Origin: Caballeronia sp. LZ062
GTDB lineage: Bacteria > Pseudomonadota > Gammaproteobacteria > Burkholderiales > Burkholderiaceae
Assembly: GCF_031450785.1 (NCBI RefSeq)
Contig: NZ_JARTWB010000001.1
Coordinates: 496,001 to 560,000, forward strand
DNA length: 64,000 nucleotides
Reading direction: 5' to 3'
The translations under genes were made by a program, and so were the position numbers. Of this stretch, positions 27,164-35,735 are shown in pieces. Position 1 is the stretch's first letter; every line of letters starts with the position of its first letter. The notes under the pieces are model-generated. The model saw nothing but the letters and a program-made list of their open reading frames with translations, made no database searches and had not been told where the DNA came from.

Positions 27164-28228
27164 ATGAATACACGAGTCCTATACCCCGCCGATGAACTGC
27201 AAGGCTTCGCACAGCGTCTGCTGATCGCGGCCGGAATGGAGGACGAGAAAGCGCAAGCCGTCGCGCGCACGCTAGTGGACGGCGATCTGATGGGACACGA
27301 CACTCACGGCCTCGCGTTGTTGCCCGGCTATATCCGCGAGATAGAGAACGGTGCGATGACGTGTGCCGGCGAGCCCGATGTCGTCTCGGACCGCCGCGCG
27401 AGCGTGTTGTGGGATGGCCGGCGGCTGCCCGGTCCGTGGCTCGTGCTGCGGGGCATCGAAACGCTCGCGCCGAGGGCGAAGGAGTATGGCAGCGCAACGC
27501 TCGTCATTCGGCGCAGCCACCATATCGCGTGTCTCGCGAGCTACCTCGAGAAAGCCACGGCCGACGGATTCATGATCGTGCTTGCCAGTTCGGACCCGGC
27601 GGTGCAAAGCGTCGCGCCTCACGGCGGCACGCGGTCGGTCTTCACGCCGAATCCCATCGCGGCGGGCATCCCGACATCGGGCACGCCGTTTTTGATCGAT
27701 ATCTCGGCATCTACCGTGACGAACGGCATGACCGCGCGCCGCCACAAGGCCGGAGAATTGTTCGACGAACCTTGTTTTCTCGATGCCGAAGGACATCCCA
27801 GCCGCGATCCCGCCGTGCTCTCTACCGAACCGCCGGGTTCCATCCTGCCGGTTGGCGGCATGACGTGGGGACACAAGGGCTTCGGACTGGCGCTGCTGAT
27901 CGAGGCGCTGACGGGCGGGCTCGCAGGCCACGGCCGGGCTGATCCGCCGGATGGCTGGGGCGCCACCGTGTTTCTGTCGCTCTATGACCCGGCTGCCTTC
28001 GGCGGTCCGGAAGCATTCGCGCGGCAGATGGACTGGCTCGGCGACGCGTGCCGTGAGAATCCGCCGCGCCCCGGAACGTCGAGTGTGCGCATGCCGGGCG
28101 ATCGCGGGCTGAGCCTGAAGCGCGAGCAACTGCGCGACGGTGTTGCGCTGCATCCGACCATCGCGCCAGCGCTCGAAGCCTGCGCGCAACGTTATGAGAT
28201 TGCGCTTCCCGGCAAGCTGACGGACTGA
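27164..28228 (+). CDS. Ldh-family (malate/L-lactate type) NAD(P)-dependent oxidoreductase
   Basis: The 354-residue protein belongs to the Ldh_2 family, whose members oxidise 2-hydroxyacids such as malate, sulfolactate, ureidoglycolate or 2,3-diketogulonate with NAD(P). Recognisable segments are the GHDTHGLALLPGYIREI loop with the catalytic His, the nucleotide-pocket phrase FTPNPIAAGIPTSGTPFLIDIS, and the C-terminal WGHKGFGLALLIEALTGGLAG. Length fits the family. The substrate cannot be told. Divergent LysR and a convergent ACS-type MFS transporter suggest a dedicated uptake-and-oxidation unit for one hydroxyacid. Confidence 0.93.
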   Translation: MNTRVLYPADELQGFAQRLLIAAGMEDEKAQAVARTLVDGDLMGHDTHGLALLPGYIREIENGAMTCAGEPDVVSDRRASVLWDGRRLPGPWLVLRGIETLAPRAKEYGSATLVIRRSHHIACLASYLEKATADGFMIVLASSDPAVQSVAPHGGTRSVFTPNPIAAGIPTSGTPFLIDISASTVTNGMTARRHKAGELFDEPCFLDAEGHPSRDPAVLSTEPPGSILPVGGMTWGHKGFGLALLIEALTGGLAGHGRADPPDGWGATVFLSLYDPAAFGGPEAFARQMDWLGDACRENPPRPGTSSVRMPGDRGLSLKREQLRDGVALHPTIAPALEACAQRYEIALPGKLTD

Positions 28229-28271
28229 CGCGCGAGAGCGAGGACTCGCGGCCCTCGCTACTGCTTCGCGC

Positions 28272-29624
28272 TTATGCCTTCTCGTCCAGCGCGGCCGGCG
28301 GAATGGGACCGCGCACGAGCAGCCAATAGCCGATCACGGCGACTGCGGCCACGCCTGCGCCCACAAACAGCGCGGGCTGGAACGAGTGCGATTGCTGCAC
28401 GATGAAGCCCGTGACCACCGGCGCGAGCGCGCCGCCGAAGTAGCCGCCAAAGTTCTGCATCGCACCGATAGACGCCGTGCAGTTGGCGGGCGCGGCAACG
28501 GAAGCCGTCGCCCAGGCCGCGCTGCTCGACACATACAGCAGCAGCATCGAGATGGAGATGAACACGACGGCGAGCGTCGCGCTGTGCGTGAGGCCGGTAA
28601 GCACCGTGAACACGGCGACACCGAAGAGCGAAGCCGCCATCGGATATTTGCGGCTATTGACCGCCGATACGCCACGCTTCGCGAGCACGTCGCAAATCTT
28701 CCCGCCGGAGAGACTTCCGATCACGCCGAAGAGATAGGGCACGGCCGCCACCCATCCCGACTTCGAGATGGTCAGGTGGAATTCCATTTGCAGATACGTC
28801 GGCAGCCACGCGTTATAGAGCCACAGGACGTAGATGGTGCCGAAGAAACCGAGCAGCATGCCCCACGTCGTGCCGAATTCGAAGAGACGCCGCCACTCGC
28901 GCCACGTCGGACGCGTCTGTACTTCGCCGTCGACATCGGACAGATACGCGCGCTCGCGCTGCGTCAGTTGAACCTGACGCGGGTCGCGATGCACCAGAAA
29001 AAAGCCCAGCGCCACCACGAGCCCGGCGATGCCCATGATGCCGAACATCCATCGCCAGCCCACGGTCAGCATCACGACGGTCAGCAGCGGCGCCGATATG
29101 GCGGTGCCGAGCGTAGACGAACTGTTCCAGATGCCGGTCGCAGCGCCCCGCTCTTTCTTGCCGAACCAGTCGCGAACGACCTTCGCGCTCGTGGGAAACT
29201 GCGGCGCCTCGCCAATTCCGAGCACCATGCGCGCGGCGAAGAACTGCCCAAAGCTGGTGACGACGCCGCCGAACGCCTGCGCCACCGACCACGTCGCGAG
29301 ACTGACGGCGAGCATCACGCGCGCGCCGAAGCGATCGACCAGCGCGCCCGCCGGCAGTTGCGCGAACGCATAAGCCCAGAGGAATGCCGAAAGCAGCAGG
29401 CCCATTTCGCCGACCGACAGCCCGAGATCGTGCCGGATTAGCGGATTCGCAATGGACAGCGTGGCGCGGTCGATATAGTTGATCACGCCGCTCAGGAGCA
29501 GCAGGGCAAGCGCGGTGCGCTGAATGCGCCGAACTCTGGGCGACGCGCGGTCGTCTGAAACGACGGTTTCGGCGCCGCTCGCGTCAGGCTCGGCAATGCG
29601 CGGCGCGGTGGAGGATTGCTCCAT
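28272..29624 (-). CDS. MFS transporter, anion:cation symporter (ACS) type
   Basis: The 450-residue protein has twelve predicted helices and the ACS-family pattern. The first helix ends in GVINYIDRATLSIANP, followed by LIRHDLGLSVGEMGLLLSAFLWAY and the loop motif DRFGAR. Members take up hexuronates, tartrate, phthalate and similar organic anions by proton symport. AGGAGA lies seven bases before ATG 29624. It converges on the Ldh-family dehydrogenase, and the LysR gene lies beyond, so it is likely the importer of that enzyme's substrate or its precursor. Confidence 0.93.
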   Translation of the reverse strand: MEQSSTAPRIAEPDASGAETVVSDDRASPRVRRIQRTALALLLLSGVINYIDRATLSIANPLIRHDLGLSVGEMGLLLSAFLWAYAFAQLPAGALVDRFGARVMLAVSLATWSVAQAFGGVVTSFGQFFAARMVLGIGEAPQFPTSAKVVRDWFGKKERGAATGIWNSSSTLGTAISAPLLTVVMLTVGWRWMFGIMGIAGLVVALGFFLVHRDPRQVQLTQRERAYLSDVDGEVQTRPTWREWRRLFEFGTTWGMLLGFFGTIYVLWLYNAWLPTYLQMEFHLTISKSGWVAAVPYLFGVIGSLSGGKICDVLAKRGVSAVNSRKYPMAASLFGVAVFTVLTGLTHSATLAVVFISISMLLLYVSSSAAWATASVAAPANCTASIGAMQNFGGYFGGALAPVVTGFIVQQSHSFQPALFVGAGVAAVAVIGYWLLVRGPIPPAALDEKA

Positions 29625-29903
29625 GGGTATGTCTCCTGAATATTATGTTCTGTCGGCACTGCCGGTATCTGAATCCGACGCGCGCATTACGGCATTGGAC
29701 TGACGCACGATAAGACGGCACCCGTAAGAAATCCAATCACATTTCCTCGGGAACCGATTCCATTTGTTTATGGCGCGCTAGGGGCAAACCCGCGTGAGCG
29801 GCGCTAAACCCGAAACCAACGCTTTGGCCGATAAGCCGACGGATAGGTGACGTCTAGCGTATGATCCCCCGCGGACCACCCATTCCCCTAAGGTAACAAT
29901 TAC

Positions 29904-30560
29904 ATGCAACCGCCAACACTGGCCGGTACGCCCCTCGACGCGTATCACGTCTGCGCCTTCTTCAACAGCCGCGACGAAGAGTACGCCACGCTCAATCCTT
30001 TCCTTCAGGAAGCGTTCGCAAGCGGCGAAAAGGTCATGCATATCGTCGATCCGACGTTGCTGGCGGACCATCGCGCGCGGCTCACGGCATCCGGAATCGA
30101 TGCCGCCCATTGCGAGGCCTGCGGTCAGCTCGAACTCGTTTCGTGGCGCGATGCTTATCTCGATGACACAGGTACCTTCGACAAAGACCGAATGCTCGCC
30201 GCGGTCGATCATTTGACGGGAACCGGCCGCGACGCGGGCTTTTCGCGTCTGCGGGTCATCGGGAATATGAACTGGGTGTTCGACGACATCGAAGTCGCGC
30301 CGAAGCTGATCGAATACGAAGCCGAAGTCAACGAGGTGCTCGCGCACAACCGGCAGCCTGCCATCTGCGTGTACGACATGGCGAAGCTCTCGGGCGCGAT
30401 GCTGATGGATCTGCTGCGCACGCACCCCATGACGCTGATCAACGGCGTCGTGCAGGAGAATCCCTTCTTCACGCCGCCCTCCGAAATGATTCAGGAGCTC
30501 AAACGGCGTCGGTCGGTCGAGGCTGCGTCCGGCGCATCTTTCGAAGAGCATGGCCGCTGA
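29904..30560 (+). CDS. MEDS domain sensor protein
   Basis: The 218-residue soluble protein is a single MEDS (DcmR-type sensory) domain: HVCAFFNSRDEEYATLNPFLQEAF at the N-terminus, then KVMHIVDPTLLADHRARL and RLRVIGNMNWVF. The family has a KaiC/RecA-like fold without the ATPase motifs and is thought to bind hydrocarbon derivatives. Its last 11 bases overlap the downstream histidine kinase gene, so they form a coupled pair in which this protein probably supplies the sensory input. Nothing in the sequence identifies the ligand. Confidence 0.87.
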   Translation: MQPPTLAGTPLDAYHVCAFFNSRDEEYATLNPFLQEAFASGEKVMHIVDPTLLADHRARLTASGIDAAHCEACGQLELVSWRDAYLDDTGTFDKDRMLAAVDHLTGTGRDAGFSRLRVIGNMNWVFDDIEVAPKLIEYEAEVNEVLAHNRQPAICVYDMAKLSGAMLMDLLRTHPMTLINGVVQENPFFTPPSEMIQELKRRRSVEAASGASFEEHGR

Positions 30561-32157
30561 TTCAATTGCCGAGGCGCTCTCGCGGGAAGCCGCGGAGCGC
30601 AGTCTGCGCGACCTCATGGGCCTGCTCGCGCTGCCCGCGTTGTGGGCGGGACGAGACGGCCGCACGGTGATTCAACTGATGACCGAGGCCGTCGAGCGCG
30701 TCGTGCGTCTGGACGTTTGCTATGCGCACGTGCCGCTTCTTCCCGACGCGCCTGCATTTGACAGTCTGCGCCTCGCCGAAGCGGACGTAACCGCGGATAC
30801 GCGTCTCGCATGGGAACCGGCGATCGCAACATGGCGACGGATGCCCATCGGCCCGCGCGCCGTGCTTCAGGCGACGCCCGCCGGCGCGCAAAGACTCGTG
30901 CGCATGAGCATGGGCTATACCGCCGGACAAGGCAGCGTCTGGTTCGGCTCGGCCGATCCGTCGTTTCCCTCGGTGACGGGCCTCGCCTTTCTGCGCGCGG
31001 CGACCTCGCTCGCGGCGACCGGTTTGCAGGCCGCGCGAGCCACTCACGAGCGCGAGGCGGCCAGCCGGGCCAAGGACGAATTCCTCGCCATGCTCGGCCA
31101 TGAGCTACGCAATCCGCTCGCGCCGATCACGACGTCGCTCGGCCTGATACGCAAACATCGCGGCGGAACGGCGGACAAGTATCACGACATCATCGAACGG
31201 CAGGTATCGCACCTGTCGCGTCTCGTCGAGGATCTGCTCGACGTGAGCCGCATCACGCGCGGGTCCATCGAACTGCATCGCGAACCCGTGCGAATCGGTT
31301 CGGTGCTCACGCGCGCCATCGAGGCCGCGAGTCCGCTGATCGAGCAGCGCGGACAAACCTTGTCGCTCTCGGTGACGGACGACGGAGCGTTGATCTCCGC
31401 CGACCTCACGCGGCTCACGCAGGTCTTCGGCAATCTGCTCAACAACGCGGCGAAGTACACGGATACCGGCGGCGCGATCCGCGTCGAAGCCGTGACGCGG
31501 GCGACGGAGATCGTCGTGTCCGTGTCCGACGACGGCGCGGGTATCAGCGACGAATTGATGCCGCGCCTCTTCACGATCTTCGAGCAAGGCCGAACCACCA
31601 TCGACCGCGCGAAAGGCGGATTGGGGATCGGACTCGCGCTGGTGAAGAATCTCGTCGAGCTGCACGGCGGCACGGTCATGGCGAAAAGCGACGGGCCGGG
31701 CACGGGTTCGACCTTCGTGGTCACGCTGCCGACGACGCCGCATGCACTGGCGCCGGCCGACCCGCTGCCCTATTGGGACTCGCTTCCCCATGGCAACGGT
31801 ACTCGTGTACTGCTCGTCGACGACAACGAGGACGGTCTTCTCGCGATGGAAGCGTTCCTCACGGAACTCGGATTCGACGTCGCGACGGCAACCCTGCCCG
31901 AGACGGCGATCCAGGTGGCCGCGGATTTCCGCCCCGCGTTCGCGGTGCTGGACATTGGCTTGCCGGGCATGGACGGCTACCAGTTGGCCAGGGCGCTACA
32001 GCAACAGCATGAGGCGGCTCCGCCCCGGCTCTTCGCCTTGACGGGATACGGCCAGGCCGAAGACCGGAAACGCTCCGCCGACGCCGGGTTCGAACGTCAC
32101 TTCGTCAAACCCGTGTCACTCATGGAACTGGCGGAGGCGCTGAGGGTGATCGCTTAA
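30550..32157 (+). CDS. Hybrid sensor histidine kinase with receiver domain, coupled to MEDS protein
   Basis: The 535-residue soluble kinase has an N-terminal GAF-like region (about residues 15-165), HisKA with phosphoacceptor in GHELRNPLAPI (His near 182), HATPase_c with NLLNNAAKYT and GGLGIGLALVKNL, and a C-terminal receiver from about 417 with Asp in VLDIGLPGMDGYQL (near 467). The domain plan from HisKA onward is close to the kinase at 14803, so the two are likely paralogues. The start overlaps the MEDS gene by 11 bases. No DNA-binding partner lies beside it, so output must go through a phosphorelay elsewhere. Confidence 0.92.
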   Translation: MAADSIAEALSREAAERSLRDLMGLLALPALWAGRDGRTVIQLMTEAVERVVRLDVCYAHVPLLPDAPAFDSLRLAEADVTADTRLAWEPAIATWRRMPIGPRAVLQATPAGAQRLVRMSMGYTAGQGSVWFGSADPSFPSVTGLAFLRAATSLAATGLQAARATHEREAASRAKDEFLAMLGHELRNPLAPITTSLGLIRKHRGGTADKYHDIIERQVSHLSRLVEDLLDVSRITRGSIELHREPVRIGSVLTRAIEAASPLIEQRGQTLSLSVTDDGALISADLTRLTQVFGNLLNNAAKYTDTGGAIRVEAVTRATEIVVSVSDDGAGISDELMPRLFTIFEQGRTTIDRAKGGLGIGLALVKNLVELHGGTVMAKSDGPGTGSTFVVTLPTTPHALAPADPLPYWDSLPHGNGTRVLLVDDNEDGLLAMEAFLTELGFDVATATLPETAIQVAADFRPAFAVLDIGLPGMDGYQLARALQQQHEAAPPRLFALTGYGQAEDRKRSADAGFERHFVKPVSLMELAEALRVIA

Positions 32158-32182
32158 GCAAGCACCTGCCGCGCGAGCCGTA

Positions 32183-33037
32183 TCACGCTTCGTTTTCCGG
32201 AAAGTCGGCGCCAAGGGTCGTGTCTTCCCACGCGTCGAAGTCGCGCTTGAGCAGGTCGAGCTTCTTGCGCGCGAGTTCGAGCGCCGGCTTGCCTAGCAGC
32301 AGACGCAGCGGCGGCGTGTCCGCGGTGGCCGCCTTGATGATCGCGTGAGCCGCGCGCACCGGGTCGCCCGCCTGATTGCCGCTGCGGGCAGCGGTTTGCT
32401 TGCGGCGCTCACCGGCGGTCGCGGCATAGTCGGCGATTTCGGTCGCCGATGCCTTGATCGACGGTCCCGCCCAGTTCGTTCGGAACGGGCCCGGTTCGAC
32501 AATCAGCACGTCAATGCCGAGCGGCTTCACTTCAGTCGCGAGCGATTCCGATATGCCTTCCACCGCGTATTTCGTGCCGTGGTAGTAGCCCGTCGCGGCG
32601 AAGCTGGTGAGTCCGCCGATCGACGAGACATTGATGACGATCCCGCTCTTCTGCGCCCGCATGACTGGCAGCACGGCCTTCGTCATGTCGATGAGACCGA
32701 ACACGTTCGTCTCGAACATGTCGCGCACGGCATCGTTTTCCCCTTCCTCGATTGCCGCGAGATAGCCGTAGCCCGCGTTATTGACGAGCGCGTCGATGCG
32801 GCCGAAGCGTTGCATCGACTGCTCGACGGCATTCGCGATCTGTTCGCGGTTCTGTACGTCGAGCGGCAAGACGATCGCGCGATCCTCATGTCCCTTGACG
32901 ATGTCTTGCACCTTCGACGGATCGCGCGCCGTCACCACCGCGCGCCATCCGCGTTCGAGCACGGCGTTCGCCAGTTCGCGGCCGAAGCCCGTTGAGCAGC
33001 CGGTGATCAGCCAGACGGGATTTTCCCGGTTCATCAT
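32183..33037 (-). CDS. Short-chain dehydrogenase/reductase (SDR)
   Basis: The 284-residue classical SDR has cofactor loop ITGCSTGFGRELA near residue 12, NNAGYG near 88, catalytic Ser in INVSSIGG and the YHGTK form of the YxxxK catalytic motif. The Gly-rich loop with a basic residue nearby is compatible with NADP(H). AAAGGA lies eight bases before ATG 33037. It acts on an unknown alcohol or ketone. It is divergent from the class-V aminotransferase gene, with a 433-base gap that contains a palindromic operator-like element. Confidence 0.92.
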   Translation of the reverse strand: MMNRENPVWLITGCSTGFGRELANAVLERGWRAVVTARDPSKVQDIVKGHEDRAIVLPLDVQNREQIANAVEQSMQRFGRIDALVNNAGYGYLAAIEEGENDAVRDMFETNVFGLIDMTKAVLPVMRAQKSGIVINVSSIGGLTSFAATGYYHGTKYAVEGISESLATEVKPLGIDVLIVEPGPFRTNWAGPSIKASATEIADYAATAGERRKQTAARSGNQAGDPVRAAHAIIKAATADTPPLRLLLGKPALELARKKLDLLKRDFDAWEDTTLGADFPENEA

Positions 33038-33470
33038 GTTCGGATCCTTTCGTATGAAGAGCTTTGTAAGGTCGAGCGCCTGACGGCGACCAGAAGCGAA
33101 GACAGGCGCACGCAGCGCCGGTTCATTCTAGCGGCCGTTGCACGATAGCGTCGTCGCGCAATGCACGCCCGCGATGCTGGTAAGCGTCGCAGGGATCGTG
33201 CCGGCTGATTGACCGGCGGGGTGCACGGGTTCAACTTCATTCATGGTGCCCAAACTTCGGGAAAGCGAGGCTTTAGTACTTATTCAGTACTTCGTATTAT
33301 TACCAACAGTGCTTTATCGATTGAGCGCTCGGAGGCATCGGTATTGCGGCAGCAATCGTAGTGAGTCGATACCGGTGATCCGGCGCGCAACGCACCGCGT
33401 CCCCTCGTTACCGCGCGGCTTTCGTTAGAATGGTTTCCATCCTTCATTTCTGCCATTGCAGGAGGCAAGC
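33038..33470. other. 433-base intergenic region with operator-like element, no gene
   Basis: No credible coding frame on either strand. The part 33260-33320 is markedly AT-rich and holds the AGTACT inverted repeat. The last bases carry AGGAGG, which decides the start of the aminotransferase gene. Confidence 0.5.
33275..33291. promoter_or_regulatory. Palindromic operator-like element AGTACT-N5-AGTACT
   Basis: AGTACT at 33275-33280 and again at 33286-33291, separated by TATTC, gives a perfect 6-5-6 inverted repeat whose halves are also direct repeats 11 bases apart. It resembles operators of HxlR/MarR-type regulators (TACT-N-AGTA core). It could control the SDR gene, the aminotransferase gene, or both. 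Confidence 0.5.
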
Positions 33471-34598
33471 GTGCCTGGTTTACTTCCCGACGTCGACCGC
33501 GAGGGACTCCTCGAATACTCAGTCGTTTTCACTGACCGATCACTCAACCACATGTCGCAGCGCTTTCAGGGCGTCATGCGCGACATTTCCGCCGTGCTCA
33601 AGAAGGTCTATCACGCGCAATCAGTCGTCGTCGTTCCGGGGAGCGGAACCTTCGGCATGGAAGCCGTGGCGCGCCAGTTCGCCACTGGCAAGAAGTGTCT
33701 CGTGATTCGCAATGGCTGGTTCAGCTTCCGCTGGTCGCAAATCTTCGACATGGGCGGCATCCCGTCCGAATCGGTCGTGCTAAAGGCGCGGCCCGTGCAG
33801 CAAGGCAGACAGGCTCCGTACGCACCGCCGCCCGTTGAAGAAGTGGTCGCCGCCATTCAGCAACACAAGCCGGACCTGGTCTTCGCGCCGCATGTCGAAA
33901 CGGCAGCTGGCATCATGCTGCCAGATAGCTATCTGCGAGCGGTGGCGGACGCGGTCCATGCCGTCGGCGGCATGTTCGTGCTGGACTGCATCGCCTCGGG
34001 CACCGTCTCGGTGGATATGCAAGCCAGCGGCATCGATATCCTGATCAGCGCACCGCAGAAAGGATGGAGCGCGTCGCCCTGTTGCGGGCTCGTCATGCTG
34101 AGTCCGCTCGCCCGCGAAAGAATAGAAGCCACGACCAGCACCAGCTTCTCCTGCGATCTTCGCAAGTGGCTGCAAATCATGGAAGCCTACGAAAAAGACG
34201 GCTTCGCCTATCACGCCACGATGCCGACGGACAGTCTGGCGACGCTGCGCGACGCCATGAAGGAAGCCGAGGCATACGGCTTCGACAAGGTGAAAGCGGA
34301 GCAGCTCGAGCTGGGCAAGCGCATTCGTTCCCTGTTGCCCGAAAAGGGCTTCAAAAGCGTGGCCGCCGAAGGTTTCGAGGCGCCGGGTGTCGTGGTCAGC
34401 TACACCGACGATGACGGCATACGGTCCGGTAAGAAATTCGCCGAAGCCGGCCTGCAAGTGGCAGCGGGCGTTCCGCTGCAATGCGACGAGCCGGAAGACT
34501 TCAAGACCTTCCGCATCGGCTTGTTTGGCCTCGACAAGCTGCATGATGTCGAGGGTGCGGTGGCGCGAGTGGCAAACGCGTTGGACCGCATTCTGTAG
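33471..34598 (+). CDS. Class-V aminotransferase (alanine-glyoxylate / serine-pyruvate type)
   Basis: The 375-residue fold-type-I PLP enzyme starts at GTG 33471, six bases after a perfect AGGAGG. Five further upstream codons in frame are not needed. Conserved segments are the N-terminal FTDRSLNHMS, the cofactor phosphate loop VVPGSGTFGMEAVARQF, the Asp in FVLDCIASGTVS and the PLP-binding Lys in ISAPQKGWSASP. Family members transaminate glyoxylate or pyruvate with alanine or serine. The exact donor is not predictable. A hairpin follows the gene. Confidence 0.93.
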   Translation: MPGLLPDVDREGLLEYSVVFTDRSLNHMSQRFQGVMRDISAVLKKVYHAQSVVVVPGSGTFGMEAVARQFATGKKCLVIRNGWFSFRWSQIFDMGGIPSESVVLKARPVQQGRQAPYAPPPVEEVVAAIQQHKPDLVFAPHVETAAGIMLPDSYLRAVADAVHAVGGMFVLDCIASGTVSVDMQASGIDILISAPQKGWSASPCCGLVMLSPLARERIEATTSTSFSCDLRKWLQIMEAYEKDGFAYHATMPTDSLATLRDAMKEAEAYGFDKVKAEQLELGKRIRSLLPEKGFKSVAAEGFEAPGVVVSYTDDDGIRSGKKFAEAGLQVAAGVPLQCDEPEDFKTFRIGLFGLDKLHDVEGAVARVANALDRIL

Positions 34599-34624
34599 GC
34601 CTCGCCAAGGCCGCACTTGCACGC

Positions 34625-34644
34625 GGCCGCTCCAAGCAGCGGCC
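34625..34644 (+). terminator. Hairpin downstream of aminotransferase gene
   Basis: GGCCGCT and AGCGGCC pair perfectly around the six-base loop CCAAGC, 27 bases after the aminotransferase stop. Only a weak T-rich stretch (ATTCTCT) follows, so termination efficiency is doubtful. Confidence 0.45.
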
Positions 34645-34665
34645 ACATTCTCTAGGGACGGCGCG

Positions 34666-34860
34666 TCATTCCCCTTTGACGGAAGCCGCGCCGTCCTGAT
34701 TGTCGCCGCCTTCGCGGCGCTGCACGCCGGCGCCTTCCGTCCCGCCGATGGTGTCCTCTTCACTCGACAGTTCGACGAGTCCTTCTTCCTTCGTGATGTC
34801 CGACGTTTCGACAGCTCTCGGGTTGCCGGGTCCCGACGGACTATTCGCGTGTCTGGCCAT
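34666..34860 (-). CDS. Small acidic hydrophilic protein of unknown function
   Basis: The 64-residue protein starts at ATG 34860 with GGAG six bases upstream. It has no hydrophobic segment. The N-terminal third contains SPSGPGNPRAVETSDI and the middle is rich in Glu and Gly (KEEGLVELSSEED). This composition suggests an intrinsically disordered cytoplasmic protein. Similar short proteins are common in Burkholderiaceae, but I know no function. The good ribosome-binding site is the main evidence that it is expressed. Confidence 0.6.
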   Translation of the reverse strand: MARHANSPSGPGNPRAVETSDITKEEGLVELSSEEDTIGGTEGAGVQRREGGDNQDGAASVKGE

Positions 34861-35045
34861 GACTGACTCCGTTTGGTTGATATAGGGCGACTGCCTGCCA
34901 AGCGCCCTGTTTCGCTATTCCACGTGCTGCCGCACAGGCAACCATCGGACGTGCAATGCCTATGCCCACATTCGCGCTCATCGCGGCCGCAATGGGCACA
35001 ACGCATGCGGAGCATGTTTTCAATGCCAAACCATGGAGCACGAAA

Positions 35046-35210
35046 ATGAGCGATCAGACTTCCGGCAATGAAAGCCAGCAAGCAAGCGAAACCGAGCGCG
35101 AAAAAGCCCGCGACGAACGTCGGAAAACGGAAGTGGACGGCGCATCGGAGCGAAGCGGCAGTGGGAACACGCTAGGCGACGGCAGCAGCAACAAGCAGAA
35201 GGAAGGCTAA
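35046..35210 (+). CDS. Small charged hydrophilic protein
   Basis: The 54-residue protein from ATG 35046 (GGAG seven bases upstream) consists almost wholly of charged and polar residues: MSDQTSGNESQQASETERE, then KARDERRKTEVDGASER and a Gly/Ser-rich tail. The frame can be extended upstream but that part looks non-coding. No motif is recognised. It is probably disordered; with the neighbour at 34666 and the ClpK-like gene nearby it may belong to a general stress group, which is only a guess. Confidence 0.55.
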   Translation: MSDQTSGNESQQASETEREKARDERRKTEVDGASERSGSGNTLGDGSSNKQKEG

Positions 35211-35285
35211 TCGCTTCTTTCGAGGTGAGGCGCTGCTGCAAATTGCATCGGCTATTCGTTAGGTTTCCTCTCTACGTAGGCGGGA

Positions 35286-35588
35286 TCATTGCGCCTTCTG
35301 ATTATCGCGCGATGCATCCCCGTCGTCCGCGCACGTGTCCACGCCTTCCAGTCCCTGCGCGCGCTTCTTTGCCGCGAGTCGCGCTTGTGCGATCTGCAGA
35401 TTACGCGGGTAATAGAAGTCCTCTTCCCATGGTTGATAACCGACGGTTTCCAGTTCACGCAGTTCACACTGCGCGCGTGCGCGAGTCATCGGTACCTGTT
35501 GAGGCGATGTTTGCGCCTTCGCGCTGGTTGGGAGAACGATCGACAAGCCGCAAGCGACTCCCAGTAAAACCGTGGAAAAACGATGCAT
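35286..35588 (-). CDS. DUF4148 family exported protein
   Basis: The 100-residue protein from ATG 35588 (GGGAG seven bases upstream) has a Sec signal peptide, MHRFSTVLLGVACGLSIVLP, cleaved near AKA/QT. The mature part carries the DUF4148 pattern RARAQCELRELETVGYQP then YYPRNLQIAQARLAAKK and a C-terminal Cys, allowing a disulfide between the two Cys residues. It is periplasmic or secreted, function unknown. It is divergent from the ClpK-like gene with 147 bases between them. It is one of three such proteins in the window. Confidence 0.78.
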   Translation of the reverse strand: MHRFSTVLLGVACGLSIVLPTSAKAQTSPQQVPMTRARAQCELRELETVGYQPWEEDFYYPRNLQIAQARLAAKKRAQGLEGVDTCADDGDASRDNQKAQ

Positions 35589-35735
35589 GAGATGGCTCCC
35601 ACATGATGTGTCTCGGCGAGCAATCGTCGGACCGCGAGCGCCGACATATCTCACCCAATCGGGTACAAAGGTTGCGCGCTCATCAGCTTGCGCCCATGCG
35701 CGTCCTTCACTTGTTCAGAGACAGGGAAACGAACC

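Noticed and set aside
35640..35735. Possible heat-shock (sigma-32) promoter before the ClpK-like gene
   Set aside because: CTTGCG and CCCAT fragments exist, but spacing and match to the consensus are too poor to call.
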